Below, piece by piece: positions 51,501 to 64,000 of a DNA stretch of 64,000 nt (its first letter is position 1; every line of letters starts with the position of its first letter). The notes beneath the pieces are model-generated. The model did no database searches and was not told where the DNA came from. It worked only from the letters and a program-made list of their open reading frames with translations. The stretch lies in assembly GCF_018873765.1 (NCBI RefSeq), contig NC_057922.1, positions 17,001,563-17,065,562 of the forward strand. The letters run 5' to 3'. This DNA comes from Telopea speciosissima. Its lineage: Eukaryota > Streptophyta > Magnoliopsida > Proteales > Proteaceae. A program made the position numbers and the translations under genes.

Positions 51501-54500
51501 ATAGTGTTTCCCCCTCCCCCACTCCAAAAAGAGAAGTGTGAATGTTATCTCAGTTCAGTAGCTTCCATATCTCTAATTATATTCTGAAACAACAGGGTAT
51601 AACAAATCTGTCATCTGCAATCCTTAGTAAAGCTAGAGAATTCGTTCTGCGACATCTATTTCATGTCATACCATTAAGAGATGCACATCTCAGCACTCTT
51701 ATGGCTGCAGCTGTTGAGATGGATCTTAATGATCTTAAGGAAAGAGAATATGACTACCTTAATGTGTATCTTGACAAATTGAAGCTGCAAAATACATCAT
51801 TAAATTTGGTTACAGAAATGAGGGGTTTTATGAACAATTCAATGATTTCCCATAAGGATCGTTCACCATTTCATGCCCAAGTTCTGTGTGGTTCAGTTTG
51901 TAATCCTTGTGTTGCAGAAGATAGTGTGGATCCTGGATCCCCTCTCAGTGTTTCAAGTCTTAAGCTCAATGGATGCCATAATGCTGATTATTCTAAGCTT
52001 ATCCTTCAAGAGCTTTTGAAGAGACAGACTACAGTATCATGCATATCATCAATTGAGATGGGATTGGATCTACTATCTGAGTCCTTATTGCATGGAAAAT
52101 ATGTTGGTTCTGATTGTGACCTGTTGGAGAAACGTGTAAACTGTGATACTTCTCCACTGTAAGTACAGATATTACCCTCCTCTATTGTGGAACTGCATTG
52201 CTATTCTTTTATCACCTTACTAAGTGAATATGCTCCTATAGAGGACAATGCTACTATGCTTTCATAGGCTGTTCCCAGTGAGGGTCATAATTTGCACATT
52301 TCTTTTGGAGAAAGCAATGTTATTTATGTATAGATTAATTTATTATTCGCTATTAATTGGGTTGTATCTGTGTGACCAAATACAGATCATTTATTTATTG
52401 AACTAGCAGTCATATACAACCAAAAATTCTGTTTTGGGGGTGGGGGTGCAATTATAAAGAGCCATGATAATCAAAGACAAGAAACTCAAGAAATGAAGTT
52501 GTCTACAATGCATAAAATAAAATTTGGTAGGAGAAAGATGCTTTGACAAAAAAATCACTTCTTTGTTCACTCAAGTTGCAAGCCAAATCAAGGTAAAAGA
52601 AAGTTCATGAATTCAAACTTCTGTAGTTCAAACTTGTAACAGAAACTAAAAGCCTTTTTCATGTCTTAAAGTAGAGATGTGGAAAATTCTTTTGAATAGA
52701 CAACCTAATATCTAATATCTCTAGTAGTCAATACATTGTGTGACATCCATGATCATGATGTATGTAAGTTTGAATAAACAATAGAAGTTTTGCTCTCAAT
52801 GTTTGTCATTTCATTGCTAGATTTGGGGTGAGTGAAATATGTTTTTGTCCTTGCAATCAGGGATGAAATTCTGTTGGTTCAGTTTGTTGCATGGAACTGG
52901 TGGAGATCAAAGAACCTTTCTTATTTGCTTGACAAGAGAACTATCAGAATGGTATCAGGTGCCAATTTTATTTTTTCTGCTCCTAAGGTTCAATGGCTTC
53001 AGGTGTTTGAACGACTGCAAATTTCAGCTGAAAACCATGATGATGTTTTACTTGAAATAATTGTAAGTTCTATTGTTAGGTTGAATTTGCATTTGCCTGA
53101 ATTTTCTTGAGATGTGATTTTGTTATGCTTATAGTTGTATGCACATATTCCTTGAAGACTTTCATAAGCACAGATGAATGATCTTACTGTCAAATTGAAT
53201 AATTGAATGTAGGGAAAAGCTTTAACTTATGATCAATCTAATCAGAGGTTCCAAGAAATGTGTCATTCACTAAGTTTTCTCAGGCATATCATGACCTAGG
53301 CAACAGCAACCAGCCATCTACAATTATAGTTTTATCTTTAAACGTATTCAACGTGCTAGACGTTTACTTATCATTGGAAATGAGATTAGCATGCAAAATG
53401 AAGATGTTGGAATATGATAGTAACTCTAATGGGTGTTATGAAACTGCATTGAGGATCTAAATTAGATGAAAGAGAGAAGAGGGGGAGAAGTACCTAGAAT
53501 TTTCCCATACACTACATACTTTTATTACCCACCTGCAGTAGTATTACTTGATACATTATACAAACAATATGAAGCTGAGAACAAGGTAGTAACTTGCACA
53601 TATTCTGTTTTTGATATATTGGGTACACCTCTAATTGAAACATAGAAGGTATTGTATGTAATGAAGGAACCACCTCTATACAATGACTTTACCTAATACT
53701 TTAGTAGGGTTTTTTTTTTTTTTAATCTTTTCATTATGACTACTGATTCATCAAAGTTAGCAATTGGCAAATTCACTGCATGAAATGATTTATTAGACAA
53801 AATTAAATATTCTCTGAATAGAAGCAGTGTCAGAAATCTAAGTTCAACATGGCTGCAATTCATATGCTAGAGCCTTAACCAATTTTATTTTTTTTAAAAA
53901 GAAACTCATGTTGGAAAAATGTTTTATTTTCTTTTATTTTAAAATGTCTGAAGAAGAAAAGAGTGTAACAAAAATATGAGGGAATGAAACAGATGATTAT
54001 TGGGCTGATCACTATTTGCATAAGAGTTAAGGTGGCATTTAAAAAAGCATTTAATGAGACAGCGGGCCTTGGTGCAACGGTAAAGGTTGCTCCAGTATGA
54101 CCAAGTGGTCACGGGTTCGGTCTGGAAACAGCCTCGCTGCGAAAACAGGGGTAAGGTTGCGTACATTATGATCCTCCCCAGACCCAGCAGTGGCGGGAGC
54201 CTTGTGCCCTGGGTATGCCCCTTTTTTTAAAAAGCATTTAATGAATAGCATAAAGCAAAAACAATAAATGGACAAATTGACATATGAAAGAATTTTATGC
54301 TCATAAAACCTATGTAATGGGATCCTTGTTCATTCCTCAATAGAATCAGAATCCTCAGTAGACAGGATCGCATGGAGGTGAGAAGATAAAATGGAAGAAC
54401 CCCAGGTTGGGAGAACTGAAAAACTGAAGTCAGTTTAAGTATTGTTTGTCCCTTATGAACAACAATCTAACATCTTTAGAAATCCACCAAAACAACAACA

Positions 54501-57500
54501 AAACTATGAGCATAACTTGCGAACAAATAGGTGAACAGAAAATCGCAGGAACAAAGGAAGAAGAAAGAAAGAGATAAGAGGGATATGACCAAGGATTCTC
54601 ATCAAGGCCTAGGTTAGCATCTCACCAAGCCGCCCAACATCTCACTAGACTCCACTGCATCTCACAACTATTGGCATGAAACTATAAAATTAATTTTACT
54701 TTTTAACTTTCTTCAAAAAGTGCTTACAGGCTGCCATTTTTTGTAGTGGCTGGGAGGGTTTTAGACTTTCATTGGGATTTTCACCTAGACTCTTTGACCA
54801 TTTAATGAACTGCACATCATAGTTGTCAAGGCGTCACCTTGACGTCACCCAGGTGATTGCTTTGGCATCAACCTTCCTCCAACAACTTGGATCGCCTAGA
54901 CTCTGTGACAACTACGCTGCACATTTTCAAGGACTTACAGAACCAACTCTCATTGGGGCTTTCTCATAGACTCTTTGACCATTTAATGAACTGCAAATTT
55001 TCAAGGTCTTACACAACCATCAATGAATTGACTTATTGAATGAAATAATATTTCCTAAGACTTCATAAAATAGTTGTAACTAACTAGATAATGCTCCTCA
55101 AACTCTGCACACATGCATTAATTACTTTTGACCCTTCTTTAACTAAGACTTGGACTGGATTAATTAGGACTGGTTTTGGGTGAACTAGAAAACACCCAGA
55201 CCTGATTGGTCTGGCCTGAACCAATTAAACCTGGTTCAGTTTTACCAGAGCAGGTTCATTTAAGAAACTGCAAGCTTGGATCCTCCCTTCTTGTGATGGT
55301 ACTGCTTGGAGTAGAACTTATCTACATCATTATGTATTAAGTGTCATTTTTCAACAAGTTTATTAGACACATTATATATCATCACAAAAATGCTCATAAA
55401 GTCCATCTCTCACATTTATTAAATAATAAAGAGTATAGTCTGGATTATTTACATAGAACTAGTGTGGCTGCTGACATGAAGAGTTTAGAACCAACACTTG
55501 AATGTGAAAGTTGAGAATTCGATGTAGTGCAATGATTTGATTTTGGATTAGACAGTTGTTTTGCTTTCTATGTACAATTTGGAGGGTTAATGATATTGGA
55601 GTTGCAACAGGAGCTCTCACTATTAGGGTGTATTGCAAGCAGATGGAGTTATCTAGTTGAACACCTCATGTCTGTATCTTATGATCTCCTAAATATCTCA
55701 AAGCAATATCATGAAGTGCACAACTTGCTCCAAGGAGGATCTCGATTGCTACATCCTAGAGGAGAAATGGAGGTAGTCAATTAATTAAGAGGATGAAAAA
55801 TGGATTTTAGCTCTACATCCTCTCTTTTTTTTTTTTTTCAAAACCAGAGGAAAAATGAATTTAAGTTCCTAAGTCTCTTTTTTTTCTTTTAAAATTTTGA
55901 TTCTTTCCTTGTTTGTGTAATAAATTGTGGTTCTTATGATTCCCATTTCTTTTGGTTATTGTTTTCTGTACTAGGAAAATGGCATAATTGAGCATTTGAC
56001 AGGGTTGTTATGTGGACAACTTCACCATTTATGGAAAATATCCCCAATTCTTACAGCAACTGCGGTTCCTTCCTGGTACATCTTTTTCTTGGCCTTAACA
56101 AAGGTCATTTGGGATGGCAACCATCTCAACATGGTTTATAATGCATAAAACTGAATCATAAAATGATGAGAGAGAGAGAGAGGTGGCCAGCCAATCCCAA
56201 AGGCAAATCATTGACTAGTCAATATATGATAATCATATAAAAGATCGAGGTTTTCAAACAAATGGCATAGAATCAATTATTTACAGTTTAAAATTCCAAA
56301 TACAGCTTGTTGTTGAAGAAACTGGTCCCAAATCCCTTTGCTTTAGTGCTTAACTTCTTTTCTATATTCTCTTCACTTTTGTTGTTTGAATAAAGTAAAA
56401 TTGACAAATAAAAGACTGGATTCCTCTTAGAAATTTCCAGTCTTGAGCACAACATGACTATTCCACAGAGAAAGTTCCGGTCTTGCCAATATAAAATTTC
56501 CTGTTTCCTAAACCATCAGCTACTTGCTAAAAAAGCCAGCTAGCCTAACTTTCTTCCTGTCATCCAATGAAATGCATTTGATTAATATTTGAATACATGT
56601 ATAATTCGCTTTTTGCAGGTCTACCCTGTTCAGATTGTATTTGAACGAAATAGAAGCACAGTTGAAAGGAAGTTCTTCACTGATTAGGTTCTGTAGAGAC
56701 AACTCGTCTATACTTCTGTCATATTTCCATATTTTTTCTTTGGCTTACCTGCTTTCTGTCTCACAGATGCTGTAGTTGTATCCAAGATGGGAAAGAGCAC
56801 AAAGAATGTAAGTTCAATCTCTCTACACATGTGCACAAACACAGGGGATTGCCATTAAATTGCAAAATGTTAAACATTACATATTACACTCTAGGCAGTC
56901 AAAGAAGGGGAAACCAGTCAATAATGTTATGACATGCCGCAAGATAGTATAACTAAGGCTCATATTTTTCTTAATGAGACAATACCTGAGGAGTGCAACT
57001 TGTGCTAGGGCCATACTGATTTCACCTGGAATTTTCACTTGTTGGGTTGGGCTGGAGTTGGAAAATGTTGGGATTTGGGAAATTGTGACTTGTGTCTAGA
57101 CTAACACTAGCCCCTTTGTTTATAATAGAATGAATAGAAAGTAGGGTTACAATATAATGACCATAATGACCAAACTACCCCTACACCCTATATTACAATA
57201 CTCCCCCTTAAGCTGGTGCATAGATATCACACATGCCCAACTTGCACAAAATTGGATGAAACATCTTACTACTAAGTCCCCTTGTGAGGACATCTGCTAA
57301 TTGCTCTCTAAACTTCACAAAAGGAATACAAATAAGTCCTTGCTCTAGCTTCTCCTTGATATAGTGACGATCAATTTCAATATGCTTGGTGCGATCATGC
57401 TGAGCTGGGTTGTGTGCAATGCTAATCGCAGACTTGTTATCATAGTATAACATCATTGGAACACAGATAGGCAAGCCCTAATCATGGAGAAGACCCTTAA

Positions 57501-60500
57501 GCCATAATAGCTCACAAATATCATGTGCCATAGCACGAAACTCAGCCTCTACACTAGGTCACAAGATTTCCACCAACAGAAGTGTAGTATCCAGATGTGG
57601 ATCTCCTATCATTAGGTGAACCAGCCCAATCTGCATCAGTAAAGGCCTCCAAACGCATGTGATCATTAGGCGAAAAAATGATACCCTTTCTTGGAGCCGA
57701 CTTCAGGTACCATAGAATCCGATACACCGCCTCCATATGAGAAACACAAGTGTCGTGCATGTACTGACTCACCAAACTCACAGCATAGGCTATATCAAGC
57801 CTAGTGTGAGATAAGTAAATAAGTCGTCCAACCAGCCATTGGTATCCGCCCTTATCAACTGGCTCACCATCCTTATTTTTTAAATGGGAAATAGCCTCGA
57901 GAGGAGTGTCGCAGGCTTGCGGCCTAGCATACCGGTCTTTGAAAGAAGACCTAGAGTATATTTCCATTGAGAGAGAAATATACCTCTAGTGGATTGGGCC
58001 ACTTCAATTCCAAGGAAATACCACAGCTTCCCCAGGTCTTTAATTTGAAACTCCCTACCTAAGTAGGCTTTCTGAGTAGCTATCTTAGTAGGATCATTCC
58101 CAATGACAACAATGTCGTCAACATACATAATTAAGACAGTAATATGATCACCAATTGTCTAACAAATAAGGTGTGTTCAGCATTACTCTGTTTGTATCCC
58201 ACTAACACCATAACCTTATGGAACGAACCAACCAAACCAAGCATGCAGAGATTGCTTCAACCCATACAGCGCCTTTTTCAACTTGCACACCTTCCTTTGT
58301 GTCTTCTGACTAGAGAAACCCGGAGGGATATCCATGTACACCATAGTTGTCATGGCGTCTAGGCAACCCAAGGCACTGGAGAGGGTCCAAAATCAAGGTG
58401 ACACCAACAAGGCGACTAAGGCGTCTAGACGCCTAGGCGACACCTTGACAACTTTGATGTACACTTCTTCCTGCACCTCATCATGAAGAAAGGCATTATT
58501 GACATCAAGTTGCTGCAACTCCCATCCGAAATTCACCGCACCTGAAATAATTACTCGGATGGTGTTCATTTTGGCGACAAGTGCAAATGTCTCCTGGTAG
58601 TCGATGCCATAAGTCTAAGTAAAGCCTTTGGCAATCAATCTAGCCTTGTAATGATCTACAATCTCATCTGCATGTTGTTTGACAGTAAATACCCACTTGC
58701 ATCCTACAGGCTTCTTAGTAGGAGGAAGGGGTACCAAATCCTATGTGTTCCCAAGAGCTCTCATTTCTTCAAGCATAGCATCCTTCCACCTGGAATTTGC
58801 AAAAGCTTCTTGCCAGTTTGGAGGAACAGAAGCAAAGGACAAGGAAGACACAAAAGTCTGATATGAAGGAGATAGGGAATCATATGACACTACATGGGAG
58901 ATAGGATGTTGTGTGCAAGTCCTTATTCCTTTACGGACAACAATAGGTAAATCAAGAGACTTATCAGTATCACTAGGAAGAGAGAGATTACCAGACGGAG
59001 ATGTGGACGCTGGATCAGAGGTAGGCAATTGGAGTGGTGCAATGATGGTGGCGGAAAGAGAGAGAGAGAGGGGCTAGGATCTCAAGGTGGATCTCAGCTC
59101 TGATACTATTTTGGGATTTGGGAAATTGTGACTTATGTCTAGTCTAATACTAGCCCTTTTATTTCTAATAGAATGAATAGAAAGTTGGGTTACAATAGGG
59201 TTACAATATAATGAATCATAATGACCAAACTACCCCTACACCCTATATTATAATAGAAATTTTTAAAACAACCCAAGCATCAGGCTGAGTTGTATGGATT
59301 TTGTCTTTATAAAAGAATTTGAGTTTAAATCTTAGGATGTGATGTAGAATCTTTATGAAAATGTTAGCATTTTGGCAGAGCTTGGGTATAGAAGTATGAA
59401 TAATGTAAGCACGATAAATATAGATGAAGTTTTAACCAAAAGAGATGGTTGAATAAGAAAGGTATGGAAGCTGAAATTGGGAAATTTTGGGAAAATATTT
59501 TGGTTTTTCCAGGGTTGAAATCAACCCCTTGGCAAAATTCTGTACCTTCACTATGACCACTACAACAACAACTCAGCCTTATCCCAATTTAATGAGGTCG
59601 GCTACATGACCACTAAGAACCCAAAACTTGGATGGTTGTGCCGATAATGAACCAAATAAATATAGATCCAGTTTTGCGTAGTTATAGAACTTCCATGTCA
59701 TGTATTGCAATTGATTTCAACGATCTATATCAGGATATTAGCCCTTAGAACTCTTAATTCCACCATGTCTCCTTTTGTCTCTTGTGCACTTTTAGCCTAC
59801 AAAATACTCATCAGGATGTATCTTAAGCTTGTATGATGTTAAGGCTCAGGGTAGACATCTGCTATTGATTCTTGGTTGAGTTAGAATGCAGGTTGAGTGC
59901 TCCACTCTTAGGGTTGGATTTGCTTTGGCCTTGTAATTGAAGCAATTGGCCCAAGTTTCATAGCAGTATGTATATCAAGCAGAAATATGATTAGGTATTG
60001 GAAGCTGATTTTCTCACAACTATATGAGATATTTTATCTCCGTAACATAGGACCAGGCAGTCGGACTGTTGTTGTTACTGTCTGTACCATCGGCGACTGG
60101 GCCCAAATGATACAGTCCTTAGTCAAGAGTGTTCAAAGGCCAAGAACTATTGACTGATCAATGGAGCAATAAGGCTTTGGAACTTTGTTAATGTTTATAA
60201 GATTTTAAATTAAAAAATTGAAATTCTACAAAAATGAAATGCTACAGACTTTTTCCCAATTCCTACTTAACCAGATATAAGAACTTTTACGTTTGTTGAA
60301 ATATAAGTATTTTTAGTTCTAAAAGTGACTTGTATATACAATATAAGTATTTCCCAAAACATAATTTGCTTCAACTGTTTGAATTGTATGGACTGGAGTG
60401 GACTTTCGGACTGCCAAGAGCTGGGTGAAAATTGTCCAGCTTCTGGTTCTTCTTTTTCAGAAGAATTTGCCAGTGGATGAAATTATTAAGAATAACTGAA

Positions 60501-60918
60501 GAAGATGCAAGAATTTTTTAGATGTGCTACTACACTGGAGCAAGTTGCTTGTTTATTGAATGATTCATACAACATGGTAACATAAGGTTTACGTAGTCCA
60601 ATCTCAAGAAAGCTTTCCATGGGAGAAAGTCAATAAACCCCACTTTGGACATACATATGCATCTGAAATATCATATCTGCACATATACATATCTGTCAAC
60701 ATTTTCTAGTAATTACATTTAGACATGAGTCATATAATATTTTGGTCCTTTAAGGATAAATGGTCCTTGTTTATGATAGACTAATAACAGGGTTGTAAGA
60801 ACATAACCTGCATTTACTGATTAATGTATTCCCAGGTGAACTTGCTGAAAGGATTTGGTGCCTTTACATCATTCATATTCGTGGTTCACTGCTAATGAAT
60901 AGCACCAGTAGTACTTGA
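48510..60918 (+). CDS. Uncharacterised nine-exon plant protein
   Basis: Exons 48510-48677, 51065-51163, 51596-52158, 52861-53062, 55611-55772, 55975-56075, 56619-56687, 56767-56807 and 60836-60918 join in phase with GT-AG sites: 1488 bases, 495 aa. I do not recognise the family. The product starts [20 protein letters not shown] and is mostly helical, with no signal peptide or membrane helix. A Cys-rich patch [15 protein letters not shown] spans exons 7-9 and the end reads [20 protein letters not shown]. The ATG at 48510 is the first in frame. Exon 4 is doubtful: a second frame ([20 protein letters not shown]) also stays open and looks more protein-like, while its second half ([19 protein letters not shown]) lies in the first frame. 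Extra exons in the 2.5-kb intron 4 are possible. Introns carry a SINE, MITEs and a copia relic. Shares its promoter with RPL23. Confidence 0.7.
54058..54228 (+). mobile_element. Au-type tRNA-derived SINE
   Basis: 171 bp with a tRNA-like head: box A-like tggtgcaacggta and box B-like gggttcggtctgg. The body then runs ggtaaggttgcgtac to gtgccctgggtatgcccc, typical of the Au-SINE family, and ends in a T-run. A perfect 16-bp target duplication aaaaagcatttaatga lies at 54042-54057 and 54229-54244. In intron 4 of the 48.5-kb gene. Confidence 0.9.
54818..54916. mobile_element. hAT-type MITE (copy 1)
   Basis: 99-bp element with inverted ends catagttgtca / cgtagttgtca. A perfect 8-bp target duplication ctgcacat lies at 54810-54817 and 54917-54924. 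Same family as 58342-58456. Intron 4 of the 48.5-kb gene. Confidence 0.85.
57066..59252 (-). mobile_element. Ty1/copia element, internally deleted (fossil)
   Basis: Minus-strand copia relic of 2.2 kb with short LTRs (57066-57197, about 132 bp; 59109-59252, about 144 bp). A primer-binding site tagtatcagagc (complement near 59097-59108) and a purine tract (complement of ctccccctt near 57201-57210) are present. Parts kept: end of the integrase-RT linker (near 58740-59030), RT with [11 protein letters not shown] (58128-57880), RNase H with [14 protein letters not shown] and [16 protein letters not shown] (57450-57350). Gag and integrase core are absent, and the rest is broken in several places. 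LTRs differ by roughly 8%, so it is clearly older than the 8.5-13.8 kb copy. It sits in intron 8 of the 48.5-kb gene. Confidence 0.85.
58342..58456. mobile_element. hAT-type MITE (copy 2), nested in the copia relic
   Basis: 115-bp element with inverted ends catagttgtca / caaagttgtca and inner gcgtctaggc pairs. A perfect 8-bp target duplication atgtacac lies at 58334-58341 and 58457-58464. Inserted after the copia element. Confidence 0.85.
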
Positions 60919-61649
60919 CTTAAATATTCCAATGCTGGTATATATTCTGTAAGGAAAAAGTCTTAGTTATTTTATTTTATTGCTCTTAACTCTGTTCATT
61001 TCGAGGTAAAACCCATGTAAAAGGAAATTTTTCCTGCAAAATCTTGTTTCTGCAAATTACTTGGAAATTTTCCTTTTATATGGTTTTTACATGGAAAAAA
61101 GTGGAGTCTACATATAGAACTGAAGGCTGGTCCTGTAACCTTACAGAATGGAGGATTCACTTGGGCAACTAACAGAATGAAACGATGGGTCTACTCTCCT
61201 CTCCTGTTAGCTGCTCTTTCTTTTCTGAAGAGATGGAGATCCTCTGGTAGGCAACACCAGGCATAAGCATAAGCAACTTTCGAAGGGCACAGGTGCTTCT
61301 ACTCGGATTGCAGTTTTGACTCATTTTGGAAGAATGAAATAATAATTAGATCTCATACATGTCCTACTGCACTTTTGGGGCAGTGGGATTCGCCACAACT
61401 TTAACCAAACTGGATCTATTGGATTGGACTTTTTTGTCGTCTCAATGTTGTACGCTGAAGCTATAATGAAGAGTCCATTAGCAGTGGGAAACCAGATATC
61501 TGTCCCGTTAATTCACTATTGGAATGGGAATGAAGAGTATTTGGAAAGCAACTTCAATCGCCAACCACTGAAAATTTACCTCTTCGCGACAAGTTCTGTA
61601 ATCATGATCTATGAGCTGGCTCGACGTCAAAGGAAACGGAGTCGAGTTT
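60919..61649. other. 3' flank of the 48.5-kb gene
   Basis: Probably 3' UTR and intergenic DNA. An open frame at 61424-61651 (plus) has no domain I recognise. Confidence 0.35.
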
Positions 61650-62099
61650 GACCGATGGTTAGGAATCCAAAAGTCAGTCCATGGGCACTTGAATAAACAG
61701 CCCTTTGATTAATAAAGTCTGAGCTCCTAGAATTGACCTCCATCCCAAAGAGGCTGAAGAAGTGGAGGGTGCATGGAGAAAGTCTGTGGTGGGGAAGTAT
61801 TTTTGTTTCATTTAGTGCCCCCAAAGAGAGTTGGGGTTCAGTAGTTCCCAAGTTTTTTTGGCAAGCATGGCTTTATTCATAGGACCTACGCATTTCAAAT
61901 TCAATCCACCACTCAGTTTGGGACTGTAGAAAGTATTGCAACTGATGGTGGGGATCAGAGAGCCATCGCCACTTGACCAAAATAACTTGCGGCAAGTAGA
62001 GTCCAGAGCCTGTAAGATAGTAGATGGAAGTTGGAAGCATGTCATATAGTGTAAAGGAAGAGCTAAGAGAGTTGATTGAATCAAAATGTGCTTGCTAGC
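61650..62099 (-). mobile_element. L1-type LINE, post-RT part
   Basis: Minus-strand HILIQSTLLALPLHYMTCF, STCRKLFWSSGDG, GGLNLKCVGPMNKAMLAKKT, WELLNPNSLWG; typical segment after the RT core. Truncated at about 61650. Confidence 0.75.
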
Positions 62100-62475
62100 T
62101 AGGGCTGCAACAGGGTCAGGTCTTTTAAAGTCCCAATCCATCCTTGAGTCCCTTTAGCTAGACCAAGGCCCGACTCGGCCCTAAGTCAGGGCCAAAAAAA
62201 TCCAACCCTAACCAGCCCTCAAGATCAGGTTAGCTTGACCTTGATTGGCCCTAACCATGGGGGCGATGGGAGATGCATGGGCTAGCCAAGTTGGGAAGAA
62301 GAAGAACAAGAGGATAAGGTTGGGTTGGGCCAAGCTCAACTTTGACCCGGCCTGATCTTGACTCAAGGTTGGAAATTCCCAAACCTAACCCACCCTTAGG
62401 GCCAAGGTATTTAAACCCAAGCCTTGTTCGGGCTCAGGGTGGGCTCGGGCCGTTAGGGCCAAACTTGCATCCTTG
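62100..62475. repeat. GC-rich dispersed repeat, second copy
   Basis: Starts tagggctgcaacagggtcag and ends near gccaaacttgcatccttg; a shorter copy of the 36985-37545 family, without the AT-rich middle. It interrupts the LINE. Confidence 0.65.
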
Positions 62476-64000
62476 TTCCCAGTTGATGGACTTTGGATTT
62501 CCATCCTTCTAACTTGGAATTCACCCTTTGGATCAAGTTCATGCAATCGAACTTCCTTAATTTACCAGATATGGGAGGAATCCCCAATATATATCCTTCT
62601 TAGGGTTTAGGGTAACATGAAATGTCATTGAGAGTTCTTGTTTTAATGATGCTTGAACATTCAGGTTGTAATGTGCTCTGGTCTTTGTGATGTTTAGGCA
62701 TTGCCCGACATATCACAGATTTTGTTAATAATTTGTGTGAGATTCCTTGCCTCCATCCTAGAAGTTTACCCAAAAAGAATAAGGTCGTTTGCGAATGCCA
62801 TATGTGTAATGTGTTCTCCCCCCCTACACAATCTGATGTCTTGGAGCTATGTATTGCATTTGCCTCCTCAAGGTGGGATGATAGGACCTCTACACATAAT
62901 ACAAAGAGATAGGAAGAAAGAGGATCTCCTTGGCTTAGACCTCACTGTAGAGAGGAAAAATCTAGCAGAGAACTATTCAGAAGAACCACTAGTTGAGAGG
63001 TCTCTACGCAAAACATAACCCTATCAATCCACCAAGGATGAAATCCATAGCTACATAAGACCGATCGAATGAAGCCCCATTCGAGGCAATCATATGCCTT
63101 GCTCATGTTGATCTTTATGGCCATCAAACTGTTGTGTCTTTTTCTGTGAGATTTGATACAATGCATGAGTTCATGACAAATTAAGATATTATCTTGTATA
63201 TGCCTACCTCGAATGAACCCATTCAGATTTAATGAGATTATCTTGTGAAGCAATGGTCTCAATCGACTCACCAATATCTTGGTTGTTATTTTGTAGCAAA
63301 AGTTGCATAAACTAATAGGTCTCTAGTCTCCAATGGACTCCATGTTCTCCACTTTGGGAATGAGTGTGAGATACGTTCTATTTAGTGGCTTGGAAAAGGC
63401 ACCGGTGGTGAAGAAATCTTGTACCATAGATATAATATAACCATAGATATAATATTTAGGCCAACAACGTTCCAGGAATTTGTGAAGAACATGCTAGAGA
63501 ATCCATCAGGACCTGGTGCCTTCCATGGGGACATTTGAAGATCGGTTTTAGATCGGTTTTCGAATCTCCTCTGCAGTGAGCAGTGATGAGTGCAAGTAAA
63601 CCATCATTATCAGTACTTGTCACTCAGCTAGCAATATGACAGAAGTAATCTGGGTGAATTTGGAGGGCTGGCCTAGGTGAAGATGCTTTTGAAGTGGCCG
63701 GTCACCACTTCACTGAGGGCAGTCCTCTGTGTTACGTACAGGCCATGATGGTGGAGGCCTCTGATAATGTTTCTGGCTGTAAACATCATAGTAGTTAGGT
63801 CGAAGAATCTGGAATTGCGATCACCTTTAGTAAATAGTAACCCGTATAGAGCGAGACTTCTTTTGCCACAATGATTCTTGTTGATTTAATACCCCCTTAA
63901 GTAATGCAATAAAATAGTTTTCTGCATAATACCAATCTTCCTCCCTAGCGCTTTCAATCCTGGAGAATGGAACGAATGTGCTTTTCCTTGTTGATTAGAT
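62476..64000 (-). mobile_element. L1-type LINE, RT core, running off the window
   Basis: Minus strand: APGPDGFSSMFFTNSWNVVG-like entry (near 63530-63460), LIPKVENMESIGD and RPISLCNFCYKI (63370-63280), RT core LNGFIRGRHIQDNIL and INMSKAYDCLEWGFI (63220-63070). Several breaks. The 5' part lies beyond base 64000. Confidence 0.75.

Noticed and set aside
54058-54130. A true tRNA gene
   Set aside because: Boxes A and B are present but the arms do not fold as a tRNA and the body, T-run and 16-bp duplication are those of a SINE.
62701-63018. 105-codon plus-strand frame
   Set aside because: Antisense shadow of the LINE reverse transcriptase.

Overview
The window is nuclear DNA of a flowering plant. 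It carries spliced plant genes with GT-AG introns, a plant-type resistance-gene pair, NRT1/PTR transporters, a cytosolic ribosomal protein gene with plant promoter motifs, an Au-type SINE, copia LTR elements and many LINE pieces. The low gene density, long repeat-filled introns and nested transposons suggest a medium-sized to large genome, probably of a woody dicot or early-diverging lineage. The species cannot be named from the sequence alone.

Layout. 0.9-3.7 kb: degraded CC-NB-ARC-LRR (CNL) pseudogene, minus strand. 5.1-6.2 kb: three-exon acid phosphatase/vegetative storage protein-like gene, minus strand. It reads intact but lacks two key catalytic aspartates. 7.4-14.6 kb: an L1-type LINE (minus) split by a complete-looking Ty1/copia element with 580-bp LTRs and a 5-bp target duplication; a palindromic MITE also sits in the same LINE. 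14.8-17.6 kb: second CNL copy, minus strand, intact except for one frameshift in the LRR part. 18.3-19.8 kb: hairpin MITE and AT-rich and GC-rich repeats. 20-43.5 kb: three tandem copies of an NPF4-like transporter gene (minus strand, five exons each). Copies A and B are intact and copy C has a premature stop. Each copy carries homologous upstream DNA, later split by LINEs, TIR elements and a solo LTR. One TIR element carries a piece of plastid matK.

44.7-48.1 kb: four-exon gene for 60S ribosomal protein L23 (uL14), minus strand. It is head to head with a long (12.4 kb) nine-exon plus-strand gene of unknown function at 48.5-60.9 kb. Introns of that gene hold an Au-SINE, a hAT-type MITE and an internally deleted copia element that has itself taken up a MITE of the same family. 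61.6-64 kb: another L1-type LINE, minus strand, split by a GC-rich repeat and running off the window.

The genes form no pathway; this is ordinary clustered plant gene space. The two recently duplicated families (CNL and NPF) are the dynamic part. The points most worth following are the catalytically altered storage-protein-like phosphatase, the NPF array that lacks the usual ExxE[K/R] proton-coupling motif, and the TIR element with captured plastid DNA.
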